From positions 434,001-498,000 of the forward strand of contig NZ_JBGJKZ010000002.1 of the NCBI RefSeq assembly GCF_041359055.1: 64,000 bases of DNA, written 5' to 3'. Each line of letters starts with the position of its first letter. Positions within the stretch are counted from its first letter, which is position 1. Below, piece by piece: positions 45,086 through 53,711 of the stretch. Origin of the DNA: Paenalcaligenes hominis_A. Its GTDB lineage: Bacteria > Pseudomonadota > Gammaproteobacteria > Burkholderiales > Burkholderiaceae_B. The notes beneath the pieces were generated by a model, which was not told the DNA's origin, did no database searches, and saw nothing but the letters and a program-made list of their open reading frames with translations. The position numbers and the translations under genes are program-made.

Positions 45086-48000
45086 GCTTTATCTCCTGTG
45101 GACTCAAACTCTTTAGCTTGTGCTCCTAGTAATCGAGGCTTGGTTTTAAATACTTTAATCACCGCCACAAAGAATGCGGGCACAAACATCACTGCCAAAG
45201 GTGTTGCAGCAAGCATCCCGCCCACTACGCCCAATCCGACTGCGTTCTGACTAGCAGCCCCTGCCCCGGTTGAAAGCGCTAAGGGGGTTACGCCTAAGAT
45301 AAATGCAAATGAGGTCATAATAATTGGACGGAAACGCATACGGGCTGCCTCGATGGTTGATTCAATTAAATCCCCACCACGCGCCACAGCGTCTTTAGCA
45401 AACTCAATAATCAAAATAGCGTTTTTAGCTGATAGACCAATAACGGTGACCATACCGACTTGGAAATACACGTCGTTAGCCATACCCATTGCAGACACTA
45501 ACAACACCGCACCCAACATACCGAGCGGCACAGCCAGCATGACCCCCAATGGAATTGCCCAGCTCTCGTAGAGCGCGGAAAGCAGCATAAACACCACCAA
45601 GATAGCCAAACCCATCAGGATTAAGCTTTGGCCGGAGGCTTGAATTTCTTGATAAGACAAACCAGTCCAATCGTAACCAAACCCATCTGGCAGCTGCGCT
45701 ACTAGACGCTCCATTTCCGCCATGGCTTCACCGGTGGTGTAACCAGGAGCCGCAGAACCGCCAATACGGATCGACTCATAGCTGTTGTAGCGTACCACTT
45801 GGACAGGAGCCAACTCGGACTGAGCCGTCACAAAAGTGCTTAGCGGAACCATTTCCCCTTGGTTGTTTTTTGCGTTGAGCTTTAAAACATCCTCGATATT
45901 CATGCGGAACCGGTCTTCGGCCTGCACCCAAATATTTTCTACCCAGCCTGCATTCGTGTATTTACCAATATAAGCACCACCTAATGCAGTAGATATAAGG
46001 TTGGCAGCCTCGTCAAAGTTAACCCCTTGTGCCGCGGCTTTTTCACGATCAATGGTAAGACTCCATTGACGGCCTGGGCTGAGTCCTGTAATACGAGTTT
46101 GTGTTAACACAGGACTTTGGGCAGCCAGCTGCAACAATTGTTGTGAAGCTTCAAGTAATTGAGCTTGACCTAAGCTTGCTCGGTCTTCGAGGCGCATATC
46201 AAAACCAGCAGCATTACCCAAAGAGCTAATTGCTGGAGGCACCAGAGCAAACACCATGGAGTCAGGCAAGCCATATAGCAGATTTTGCATGGCTTTATTG
46301 CCTATTGCTCCTGCGGAGTCATCTGCTCCTCGACGCTCACTAAAGTCTTTAAGTGTCACAAAAGCAATAGCCGAGTTCAGACCGTTACCGTTAAAGCTAA
46401 AGCCTTGAACCGCCACAATGTCTTTAACCTGTGGTTGATCTTTAAAGTATTGCTCGACGTGCTCAATGATCTCTACGGTTCGGTTTGCGGTAGAGCCGGC
46501 AGGCAATTCGATGTTAGCCAACACAAAACCCTGATCCTCTTCGGGCAAGAAAGCCGTGGGCATACGCATATAAGCCCAGCCCAATAGCACCACTAGAAGC
46601 AGGTACACCAACATCATGCGACCAACGCCTTTTAAGCTAACGCCTACAAAGCGCATGTAACCGTGCGTGATTTTGCCAAAAAAACGATTAAACAACCCGA
46701 AAAACCCACGCTTTTCTGCACCATGCTGCCCTTTAGGAATGGGTTTTAAAATAGTTACACATAAAGCTGGAGTAAAGGCCAGAGCTAAAAAGCCCGAAAA
46801 CATAATAGAGACCGCCATAGCCACGGCAAACTGACGGTAAATAACCCCCACTGAGCCAGACATAAACGCCAGCGGCAAGAACACAACCGACAAAACCAAA
46901 GTAATACCAACAATAGCACCACTAATTTGTGGCATGGCTTTGATGGTTGCCTCTTTGGGACTGAGCCCCTCTTCGGCCATGATGCGCTCGACGTTTTCCA
47001 CCACCACAATCGCATCATCCACCAAAATACCAATCGCTAATACCATAGCGAACATAGTCAGTACGTTAATGGAAAAGCCCAAAGCGTTCATTACAGCCAA
47101 AGCACCTAAAATAGCAACTGGTACGACTAAGGCTGGAATGACGGTGTAACGGATGTTTTGTAAAAACACATACATCACAATAAACACCAACACCAACGCT
47201 TCAATTAAGGTATGAACAACCTGTTCAATGGAGGTTTCAATATAAGGAGAGGTGTCGTAGGGAATATCGTAACGAATACCAGCAGGGAAGAATTCAGATA
47301 GCTCTTCCATTTTGGCTTGAATGCCTTTAGCTGTGGATAAGGCATTGGCATCAGGTGCTAAGGACACAGCAAACGCCGCAGTGGTGTGACCATTTAAACG
47401 CGCACCGAACTGATAGTTATCGGCACCCACCTCTACGCGCGCCACGTCTTTAAGGCGCACTGAGGAACCGTCTGGATTGGCACGCAAAACCACGTTACCA
47501 AACTCTTCTGCGGTACGTAACTGACCATTAACCACAATAGGTGCCGTAACACGTTGTGAGTTAGGGTTTGGAGGGGAGCCTAAGATACCTGCAGAGACCA
47601 ATACGTTTTGTTGCGCTAAAGCGGCATTGATTTCAGCCATGCTGAGGTTATAGCTAACGAGCTGCTCGGGATCAACCCACACACGCATCGCACGCCCAGC
47701 AGCAAACAGTTGAAATTTACCTACGCCTGGTACACGAGATATGGCGTTTTGCACATTACGCTTAATGTAATCGGCCAACTCCGTTTGATCTAAAGTGCCG
47801 TCAGTCGAAGACACAGCCACTACCAGCAAAAAGCCAGTGTTACTTTTCTCGATTTTTAGACCCTGCTGCACCACTGCCGCAGGTAATGTTGACGTAATAT
47901 TAGCCACGCGGTTTTGTACATCAACCTGAGCCATATCAGGATCTGTACCAGGCTCAAAAGTGGCAAGAATATTGGTCTGACCATATGAATCACTAACAGA

Positions 48001-48237
48001 CTCGTAGTACAAAAGACCAGGGGAACCGTTTAGTTCATTTTCAATTACACTGGCTACGCTACTGGCAACGTCTTCAGCAGATGCGCCTGGGTAAGTGGCG
48101 GTAATGGAAATAGTCGGGGGTGCTACCTCGGGATACTGCGATATAGGCATATTGGGCAAGGATAACAAGCCCAATAAGCTGATGCCCAAAGCAACGACCC
48201 ACGCAAAAATGGGACGATCAATAAAAAACTGTGGCAT
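45082..48237 (-). CDS. RND multidrug efflux transporter, AcrB/MexB type (HAE1)
   Basis: Proton-driven inner-membrane exporter of 1051 residues with the usual twelve helices and two large periplasmic loops. It begins MPQFFIDRPIFAWVVALGIS. The proton-relay Asp pair is in GILVDDAIVVVENVERIM, and the matching Lys in GLSAKNAILIIEFAKDAVAR. Substrates are likely hydrophobic drugs, dyes or detergents by family. Its operon lacks an adjacent TetR-type repressor. Confidence 0.97.
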   Translation of the reverse strand: MPQFFIDRPIFAWVVALGISLLGLLSLPNMPISQYPEVAPPTISITATYPGASAEDVASSVASVIENELNGSPGLLYYESVSDSYGQTNILATFEPGTDPDMAQVDVQNRVANITSTLPAAVVQQGLKIEKSNTGFLLVVAVSSTDGTLDQTELADYIKRNVQNAISRVPGVGKFQLFAAGRAMRVWVDPEQLVSYNLSMAEINAALAQQNVLVSAGILGSPPNPNSQRVTAPIVVNGQLRTAEEFGNVVLRANPDGSSVRLKDVARVEVGADNYQFGARLNGHTTAAFAVSLAPDANALSTAKGIQAKMEELSEFFPAGIRYDIPYDTSPYIETSIEQVVHTLIEALVLVFIVMYVFLQNIRYTVIPALVVPVAILGALAVMNALGFSINVLTMFAMVLAIGILVDDAIVVVENVERIMAEEGLSPKEATIKAMPQISGAIVGITLVLSVVFLPLAFMSGSVGVIYRQFAVAMAVSIMFSGFLALAFTPALCVTILKPIPKGQHGAEKRGFFGLFNRFFGKITHGYMRFVGVSLKGVGRMMLVYLLLVVLLGWAYMRMPTAFLPEEDQGFVLANIELPAGSTANRTVEIIEHVEQYFKDQPQVKDIVAVQGFSFNGNGLNSAIAFVTLKDFSERRGADDSAGAIGNKAMQNLLYGLPDSMVFALVPPAISSLGNAAGFDMRLEDRASLGQAQLLEASQQLLQLAAQSPVLTQTRITGLSPGRQWSLTIDREKAAAQGVNFDEAANLISTALGGAYIGKYTNAGWVENIWVQAEDRFRMNIEDVLKLNAKNNQGEMVPLSTFVTAQSELAPVQVVRYNSYESIRIGGSAAPGYTTGEAMAEMERLVAQLPDGFGYDWTGLSYQEIQASGQSLILMGLAILVVFMLLSALYESWAIPLGVMLAVPLGMLGAVLLVSAMGMANDVYFQVGMVTVIGLSAKNAILIIEFAKDAVARGGDLIESTIEAARMRFRPIIMTSFAFILGVTPLALSTGAGAASQNAVGLGVVGGMLAATPLAVMFVPAFFVAVIKVFKTKPRLLGAQAKEFESTGDKA

Positions 48238-48242
48238 AAAAT

Positions 48243-49439
48243 TTATCCGTTATCAGCAGTGGTAGAAGCCGCGGGTGTTTCTGAGTCAGCCCCGTCCTGC
48301 CATGGCATCGGTTGCACTGGTGCGCCAGGACGAATTTTTTGGAAACCCGCCACAATAACAGTCGCCCCTGGCTCTAGCCCTTCGGTCACCATAATACGAC
48401 CGTCGACTTGGTTACCTAGTTTGACAGGTACAGCTTTAACCACCCCTTCTTCAACCACCATGAGTGAGGTGGCACCATTAGTCGCATATTGCACGGCCTG
48501 TGTTGGCACCAATAATGCATTCTCGCTAATTGCTTGCTCTAGGCGCACACGCACAAACATACCTGGCAGCAAGTCGTGATTGGGATTGGGGAACAAAGCA
48601 CGCATGTTTAGCTGACCGGTTGATGGGTCGACGGCAACCCCAGAAAACAGCAGTTTGCCCTGCTCTGAGTACTCGCTGCGATCATCGAAAATTGCTTTAA
48701 CAGGGGCTTGGCCTTGATCATCGGCTTTGAGTTTGCCCTCTGCTATGGCTTTACGTATGGCAAGCACTTCGCCAACGGGACGACTAATATCCACATATAG
48801 CTCGTCAATGCGTTGGATGGTTGCTAAATGGGTAGCTTGGGTAGCACTAACCAACGCGCCCTTAGTGATTTCAGCTTTACCTATACGACCACTGATTGGG
48901 GCTGTCACTTTGGTATAGCCCAAATTAATGTCTGCCGTTTTCAAGCCAGCTTTAGCTAATTCAATATTGGCCCGACTTTGTTGCACTTCAGCCATAGCAT
49001 TGTCGTATTCTTGGCGGCTGATGGCGTTTTCGTTAATTAATTTGCCATAGCGCTGCGCTAAGGAGTTAGCTGTTTTGGCCGCTGCCTCTGCGTTTCTTAC
49101 TTGTGCTAACGCTTGGTCTCGTGCAGCCACATACGGAGCAGAGTCAATAGTAAAGAGCAAATCACCTTCTTTGACTTCGGCACCTTGTTCAAAGTTAATG
49201 GCCTCTACCACCCCGTTAACACGGGCACGCACCTGGGCTTCCTCGATGGCTTCTACACGGCCTGGTAACTCGACAAAAATAGGAGTGACCTCAGGTTGTA
49301 CCTGCACCACATTTACAGGTATTTTCATGCCCGCCATATCTTGCTGTTGTGGTTTTTCACCACACGCGGCCACTAAAAGCGTGGCCGAAATCAGAACTAC
49401 GCGTAGCGGGTGCCACGCCACACGGCGAACATTAGACAT
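48243..49439 (-). CDS. RND efflux periplasmic adaptor (membrane fusion protein)
   Basis: Lipoprotein adaptor that links the pump and the outer-membrane channel. The signal ends LLVAACGEKPQ, with a lipobox Cys near residue 26. The lipoyl-like halves are VEAIEEAQVRARVNGVVEAI and GYTKVTAPISGRIGKAEITK, with an alpha-hairpin between. The C-terminal barrel contains PGMFVRVRLEQAI. The length is 398 residues. It is the first gene of the operon. The upstream 129 nt hold the terminator of the ABC operon and no regulator gene. Confidence 0.95.
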   Translation of the reverse strand: MSNVRRVAWHPLRVVLISATLLVAACGEKPQQQDMAGMKIPVNVVQVQPEVTPIFVELPGRVEAIEEAQVRARVNGVVEAINFEQGAEVKEGDLLFTIDSAPYVAARDQALAQVRNAEAAAKTANSLAQRYGKLINENAISRQEYDNAMAEVQQSRANIELAKAGLKTADINLGYTKVTAPISGRIGKAEITKGALVSATQATHLATIQRIDELYVDISRPVGEVLAIRKAIAEGKLKADDQGQAPVKAIFDDRSEYSEQGKLLFSGVAVDPSTGQLNMRALFPNPNHDLLPGMFVRVRLEQAISENALLVPTQAVQYATNGATSLMVVEEGVVKAVPVKLGNQVDGRIMVTEGLEPGATVIVAGFQKIRPGAPVQPMPWQDGADSETPAASTTADNG

Positions 49440-49523
49440 GGATTAACTCCTGAGGTTTAGGTAAAACAACATAGTAATAACTTGAACACATACCCAAACT
49501 TGTTAATTAAAATTAATAACGCA

Positions 49524-49555
49524 GAAAAACATCGGCGCCGTTAAGGCGCCGATGC
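49524..49555 (-). terminator. Terminator after the ABC importer operon
   Basis: A perfect 10-bp stem, CATCGGCGCC / GGCGCCGATG, with a 5-nt loop is followed on the minus strand by TTTTTC. It separates the ABC operon from the RND operon, which runs the same way. Confidence 0.9.
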
Positions 49556-49568
49556 GAGTGGTAAGCAA

Positions 49569-50363
49569 TTAACCGAGCAATAAAGCATCATCGGTAATTG
49601 TTTCCCCCCTCACTTTTTCAAACATAGCCAGTAAATCGGGGACTTGCAGTCCTTGGCGCTCGGGGCCGCTGACATCAAGAACAACCTGTCCTTGATGCAA
49701 CATAACAGTTCGGTCACCCACTTCAAGGGCCTGCTTCATGCTATGAGTCACCATCATCGTGGTAAGTTGACCTTCGGTTACTATACGCTCAGTCAGCTCA
49801 AGTACAAAGTCGGCTGTGCGTGGATCTAGCGCAGCGGTATGTTCATCTAGCAGTAATATACGCGAAGGTCTTAGGGCCGCCATCAATAAACTAACGGCTT
49901 GACGCTGCCCACCTGATAATAACCCAATTCGATCTGTTAGACGATTTTCTAAGCCAAGTCCTAATATTTCCAAACGCTCGCGGAATTCGTCGCGCATAGA
50001 AATTTTGACTGCTCCGCTAAGACGCCTTGGGATGCCTCGGCATGATGCTAAGGCCATATTTTCTTCGATGGTGAGGTCTTCGCACGTTCCCGCCATGGGG
50101 TCTTGGAATACCCGCGCCACATACTGAGCCCGATTCCAAACAGGCATAGATGTTACATCTATATCATCAATTAGAATCTTACCCGAATCCACTTCCTGAT
50201 CGCCAGATACCGCATTCAAAAATGTGGATTTTCCAGCGCCATTTGAACCAATCACTGTTACAAATTGACCACTCGGGATGTCTAAACTCATTCCACGCAA
50301 GGCTTTGGTCTCGATCGGGGTATCTGGATTAAACGTGAGTTTTAAATTTTGTGCGCTAAGCAT
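49569..50363 (-). CDS. ABC transporter ATP-binding protein (TrpZ-like)
   Basis: Walker A VIGSNGAGKSTFLNAVSG, signature LLSGGQRQAVSLLMAAL, Walker B ILLLDEHTAALDP, and switch His in MVTHSMKQAL. The 264-residue length is that of a single ATPase domain. It partners with the permease and binding protein next to it. Such three-gene sets carry aromatic amino acids in some Gram-positive bacteria (TrpXYZ). The substrate here is unproven. Confidence 0.93.
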   Translation of the reverse strand: MLSAQNLKLTFNPDTPIETKALRGMSLDIPSGQFVTVIGSNGAGKSTFLNAVSGDQEVDSGKILIDDIDVTSMPVWNRAQYVARVFQDPMAGTCEDLTIEENMALASCRGIPRRLSGAVKISMRDEFRERLEILGLGLENRLTDRIGLLSGGQRQAVSLLMAALRPSRILLLDEHTAALDPRTADFVLELTERIVTEGQLTTMMVTHSMKQALEVGDRTVMLHQGQVVLDVSGPERQGLQVPDLLAMFEKVRGETITDDALLLG

Positions 50364-50368
50364 GATTT

Positions 50369-51259
50369 TTATCCTTTTTTACCCGTACGTAAGCGTTTTT
50401 TCAGCAGAGGGATAACCAAAGCAATAGTGACCAATATAGCCGTAACCAAGTTGAGATCTTGAGCTTTTAAGCCAATAAAGTCTGCATTGAGCGCCAACGC
50501 AATAAAAAATCGATACAGCACTGCGCCAATAATTACCGCTAAGGTGGCATACACCAAACGACGTGAAGGTAAGATGCTTTCCCCTACAATTACAGCGGCC
50601 AAGCCAATTACAATCGTGCCGATCCCCATAGAGATATCAGCCCCTCCTTGGGATTGAGCAAATAATGCACCCGCTAAAGCTACCAACGCATTAGATATCG
50701 CCATGCCTAATAAGATCATGCTGCCCGTTGCTACGCCTTGTGAGCGAGCCATACGTGCATTGGACCCGGTGGCGCGCATAGCCAAGCCTTTTTGCGTACC
50801 AAAAAACCAATCTAAACCGAACTTAGCAATGATAACTACCACCAGTAAAATAAGCGGTCGCGCAATATAATCGCTAAGAGCATCCGGCTGTAATATGGAA
50901 AATACCGTGGGCTCCATGATGAGTGGCACATTTGGTTTACCCATGATGCGTAAATTGATGGAGTACAACGCAATCATCATCAAAATACTGGCCAATAAAT
51001 CCATAATTTTCAAGCGCACGTTTAACCAACCGGTAACCATACCCGCACATGCACCAATCAAGGTAGCAATTGCAGTAGCGCTAAAAGGATCAAAGCCTTG
51101 GGTAATTAATGTGGCTGCAACAGCGCCGCCTAGTGGGAAGCTACCGTCAACCGTTAAATCAGGAAAACGCAATATACGAAACGAAATCAGCACACCTAAT
51201 GCAACCAGGCCAAAAATCAACCCAATTTCTAGTGCACCCCAAATAGAATAGATGGACAT
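50369..51259 (-). CDS. ABC transporter permease (branched-chain type, TrpY-like)
   Basis: A 296-residue membrane protein with about eight to nine helices. It has the family segments FRILRFPDLTVDGSFPLGGA and GATGSNARMARSQGVATGS-like text (seen as MRATGSNARMARSQGV), the cytoplasmic loop that contacts the ATPase. It is related to the BPD_transp_2 permeases. It is 5 nt upstream of the ATPase gene and 68 nt downstream of the binding protein, with a hairpin in that gap. Confidence 0.92.
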   Translation of the reverse strand: MSIYSIWGALEIGLIFGLVALGVLISFRILRFPDLTVDGSFPLGGAVAATLITQGFDPFSATAIATLIGACAGMVTGWLNVRLKIMDLLASILMMIALYSINLRIMGKPNVPLIMEPTVFSILQPDALSDYIARPLILLVVVIIAKFGLDWFFGTQKGLAMRATGSNARMARSQGVATGSMILLGMAISNALVALAGALFAQSQGGADISMGIGTIVIGLAAVIVGESILPSRRLVYATLAVIIGAVLYRFFIALALNADFIGLKAQDLNLVTAILVTIALVIPLLKKRLRTGKKG

Positions 51260-51280
51260 TTTGTGTCAGCTCATAAAGAA

Positions 51281-51310
51281 ACAGGCGAGCCCTGCATAAG
51301 GGTCGCCTGT
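51281..51310. other. Intercistronic hairpin between binding protein and permease genes
   Basis: ACAGGCGA-G-CCCT pairs with AGGG-TCGCCTGT, a 12-bp stem with one bulged base and a 5-nt loop. No T tract follows on the minus strand. Such hairpins often shield the 3' end of the binding-protein message, so that this protein is made in excess of the membrane parts. Confidence 0.7.
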
Positions 51311-51327
51311 GAAGCACATGCTTTTAA

Positions 51328-52296
51328 TTACTCAATGATTTTAGTGGCGGATTGAATAAAGGCTTCATCTAAGGTTACGCCTTGCTTTGCCGCTGCACTG
51401 GGGTTCACAAATAACTCGAGCTGATCGCTGGTTTCCGAAGCGATATCACCTGGTTTTTCGCCTTTAAGAACGCGAACTACCATCTTGCCTGTTTGCACAC
51501 CTAGGTCGTAATAGTTAACGCCTAATGCCGCAATAGCACCACGGCCTACACTGTCGGTATCCGAAGCAATAATAGGAATTTTAGAATCGTTACCTACCTT
51601 CACCAAAGCTTCAAATGCAGAAACCACATTGTTATCGGTATTGGTGTAGAACACATCTGCTTTGCCCACGAGGCTGCGAGCTGCTGCCCCCACATCTACT
51701 GTACGCGCTGCCGTGGCCTCGACTAAATTCATGTCATTAGCAGAAAGCAGTTCGCGCAGGCGCTCTACCACAACGACCGAATTGGCCTCGCCAGGGTTAT
51801 AAACCATGCCTACCGTTTTCGCATCGGGGGCTACCTTTTTAATGAGATCGAGTTGCTTTTCAAGCACCAGCATGTCTGAGACACCGCTGACATTCGTTTT
51901 TGAAGGTTCCCAGGAAGGAACAAGTTGAGCAGCCACCGGGTCGGTTACCCCTGAATAAAGCACGGGAATGCTTTTGGTTGCAGCCACTACAGCCTGTGCA
52001 GAAGGCGTAGAAATAGCTACGATAACGTCCGACTTGTCTCCTACAAACTTACGTGCAATTTGAGAGGCAATAGCTGTATTGCCCTGTGCAGTTTGAAACT
52101 GCCACTTCAACCCCTTGTCTTCTGTGTAGCCAGCATCTGCTAAGGCTTGTTTTACACCATCACGAATTGAGTCCAATGCAGGGTGCTCAACAATAGAAGA
52201 AACGGACACCACCTGCGCTAATGCAGTGGTAGAGGCCAATATACTGGCACTCAAGGCCAAGCCCACTAAGGATTTAAGTGTTTTGTTGCGTTTCAT
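51328..52296 (-). CDS. ABC transporter substrate-binding protein (PF04392 type, TrpX-like)
   Basis: Periplasmic binding protein with a signal peptide (MKRNKTLKSLVGLALSASIL..., cleaved near ALA). The family text includes SIVEHPALDSIRDGVKQALA, ARKFVGDKSDVIVAISTPSA and YNPGEANSVVVVERLREL. The fold resembles ABC_sub_bind proteins used for tryptophan or tyrosine. The ATG at 52296 has AGGAG 8 nt upstream. The longer frame from 52314 is not supported. It is first in a three-gene operon. The 180 nt upstream show no clear riboswitch or attenuator. Confidence 0.92.
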   Translation of the reverse strand: MKRNKTLKSLVGLALSASILASTTALAQVVSVSSIVEHPALDSIRDGVKQALADAGYTEDKGLKWQFQTAQGNTAIASQIARKFVGDKSDVIVAISTPSAQAVVAATKSIPVLYSGVTDPVAAQLVPSWEPSKTNVSGVSDMLVLEKQLDLIKKVAPDAKTVGMVYNPGEANSVVVVERLRELLSANDMNLVEATAARTVDVGAAARSLVGKADVFYTNTDNNVVSAFEALVKVGNDSKIPIIASDTDSVGRGAIAALGVNYYDLGVQTGKMVVRVLKGEKPGDIASETSDQLELFVNPSAAAKQGVTLDEAFIQSATKIIE

Positions 52297-52476
52297 AGTG
52301 AAGCTCCTAAACAATTTTGGGATGCAATAAATACAATTGCGGTCAAGTCTACCTGCTTTTCTATCGAGTAGCCTCGGGTAATAACCCTGTTACGCCAGCA
52401 AAGAGTCGCCATTATTAAATACATTTGGACTCAAGCGCTAAAATTGTATCTTTCACTGGCAAAATTATCACCTACT

Positions 52477-53229
52477 TTATTTAGGTTGAGCGGCAAGTAT
52501 GGCTTTGGCCCACTGACGCGCAGGAATTTTATAAGCACTTTGAACCTGCTCTGCTTTTTGCATCAGTGAGGCAGCCGTGGTGTGGGCTAAGTGCCCTCCC
52601 TTAAAAGCTAAGGCAACGATATTGCCCTCATCTATTTCTGGCAACAACAATACCTGCCCATCAAACGCTGCCATAATATGGTCTATATTTTCATCATAGC
52701 TGTGATGCGCACCAAATAAATTGACGCTCATTATGCCGCGCTCAGCCAACACAGCATAACAATGCTGATAAAAGGCTAATGAAGAACACACAGGCCCTTG
52801 CGCATGCGCATCGTATAAGTCCACCATCAGCGCGGCATAACGCCCTTGATGTTCTGGTGCACACACCCACTGGGCCGCATCAGCGTGATAAATCGTCGAG
52901 CGAGCATGATCCGGCAAGCGAAAAAAGGTTTTACACATCGCTGTTACTCGCGGATTTAACTCCACGGTATGCAGACGCGACGGGGTGTATTTCATACAAA
53001 AACGTAACAGCGAGGCCGCCCCTAAGCCCAATATTGCTAAATCGTCTTGGGGTTCGGCATCTTGGAACATCAACCATGCCATCATTTGCTGCGTATACGT
53101 CAGCACTAAATCGTGGGGGCGGCTCATGCGCATAGCGCCTTGAATCCACTCCGTGCCAAAATGCAAATAACGAACGCCCTCTTCTTCAGACAGGGTCACA
53201 TCATTATCATCAATCACAGAATTAGGCAT
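52477..53229 (-). CDS. Spermidine synthase-like methyltransferase-fold protein
   Basis: A Rossmann-fold protein of 250 residues related to SpeE. LAILGLGAASLLRFCMKY is the nucleotide loop, HTVELNPRVTAMCKTFFRLP holds the acidic ribose contact, and ALMVDLYDAHAQGP is the region of the catalytic Asp. The N-terminal beta domain is short, and the canonical GGGDG of true spermidine synthases is not present. The polyamine role is therefore uncertain. I chose the ATG at 53229. Its GGAG is 12 nt away, which is long. It stands alone between two terminated units. Confidence 0.75.
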   Translation of the reverse strand: MPNSVIDDNDVTLSEEEGVRYLHFGTEWIQGAMRMSRPHDLVLTYTQQMMAWLMFQDAEPQDDLAILGLGAASLLRFCMKYTPSRLHTVELNPRVTAMCKTFFRLPDHARSTIYHADAAQWVCAPEHQGRYAALMVDLYDAHAQGPVCSSLAFYQHCYAVLAERGIMSVNLFGAHHSYDENIDHIMAAFDGQVLLLPEIDEGNIVALAFKGGHLAHTTAASLMQKAEQVQSAYKIPARQWAKAILAAQPK

Positions 53230-53281
53230 GGCGTTAACAAGCTCCTTGTAGGCATATTTAAATACGTATTGTACTGAGCAC

Positions 53282-53313
53282 AAAACAAAACGCGCAGGCT
53301 AAATGCCTGCGCG
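53282..53313 (-). terminator. Terminator after the 48-residue gene
   Basis: A perfect 9-bp stem, CGCGCAGGC / GCCTGCGCG, with a 5-nt loop is followed on the minus strand by TTTTGTTTTG. It lies 25 nt after the stop of the small gene and before the spermidine-synthase-like gene. Confidence 0.85.
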
Positions 53314-53337
53314 CTTATGTGTATGAAGACAAAAAAC

Positions 53338-53484
53338 TTAGCTTTTGGCTGTTTTTTTGTTTTCCTGCTCTTGTTCATCAAGCTCGACACGCTCTTCTTG
53401 AGTAGCGCGTGCATCGGGTGCAACCCAGTTAAGGGGTTCAATTTCCAATTGCTGGCGACGACGTGTTGGTCGTTTTGTGGCCAT
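53338..53484 (-). CDS. Small basic-then-acidic protein, 48 residues, unrecognised
   Basis: A 49-codon frame starts at 53484 with a near-perfect AGGAGG six bases upstream. The protein begins MATKRPTRRRQQLEIEPLNW, continues VAPDARATQEERVELDEQEQ, and ends in a Lys-rich tail. It therefore has an Arg/Lys-rich start, an LNWV centre and a charged, probably helical tail. There is no signal peptide, membrane helix or Cys. It has its own candidate promoter, a leader hairpin and a terminator, which argues strongly for a real gene. I do not recognise the family. Confidence 0.8.
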   Translation of the reverse strand: MATKRPTRRRQQLEIEPLNWVAPDARATQEERVELDEQEQENKKTAKS

Positions 53485-53509
53485 GAAACACCTCCTGCTA
53501 AAAAATTAA

Positions 53510-53531
53510 GGGGGTAAGCCCTTTTACCCCC
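53510..53531 (-). promoter_or_regulatory. Leader hairpin upstream of the 48-residue gene
   Basis: GGGGGTAA pairs with TTACCCCC around a 6-nt loop. On the minus strand this is followed by TTAATTTTTT and then, 8 nt later, by the ribosome site. It therefore looks like an intrinsic terminator placed between promoter and gene. It would begin within a few bases of the expected transcript start. It may attenuate the gene or protect the 5' end. Confidence 0.55.
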
Positions 53532-53541
53532 AGCAATAATC

Positions 53542-53571
53542 ATTATAACCGAAATCAATTAAAAAAACCAA
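53542..53571 (-). promoter_or_regulatory. Promoter of the 48-residue gene
   Basis: A perfect TATAAT (53542-53547) on the minus strand has TTGGTT (53566-53571) 18 nt upstream. The start codon is 57 nt downstream of the -10. Confidence 0.6.
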
Positions 53572-53711
53572 TCGATACAATAGTTTAGATAAATATGAGC
53601 AATGATTCCTCTATATCAAATGCCATCAATAAGCCCTGCTAACTCGATATCGGTTATGATTTAGGTGCAGTTTTTTAACTATGAGTGTGTATTTTTAATA
53701 GGGCTTTAGCA

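Noticed and set aside
52297..52476. Riboswitch or Trp attenuator before the ABC binding protein gene
   Set aside because: I found no run of Trp or Tyr codons, no terminator/antiterminator pair and no known aptamer text in the 180 nt.
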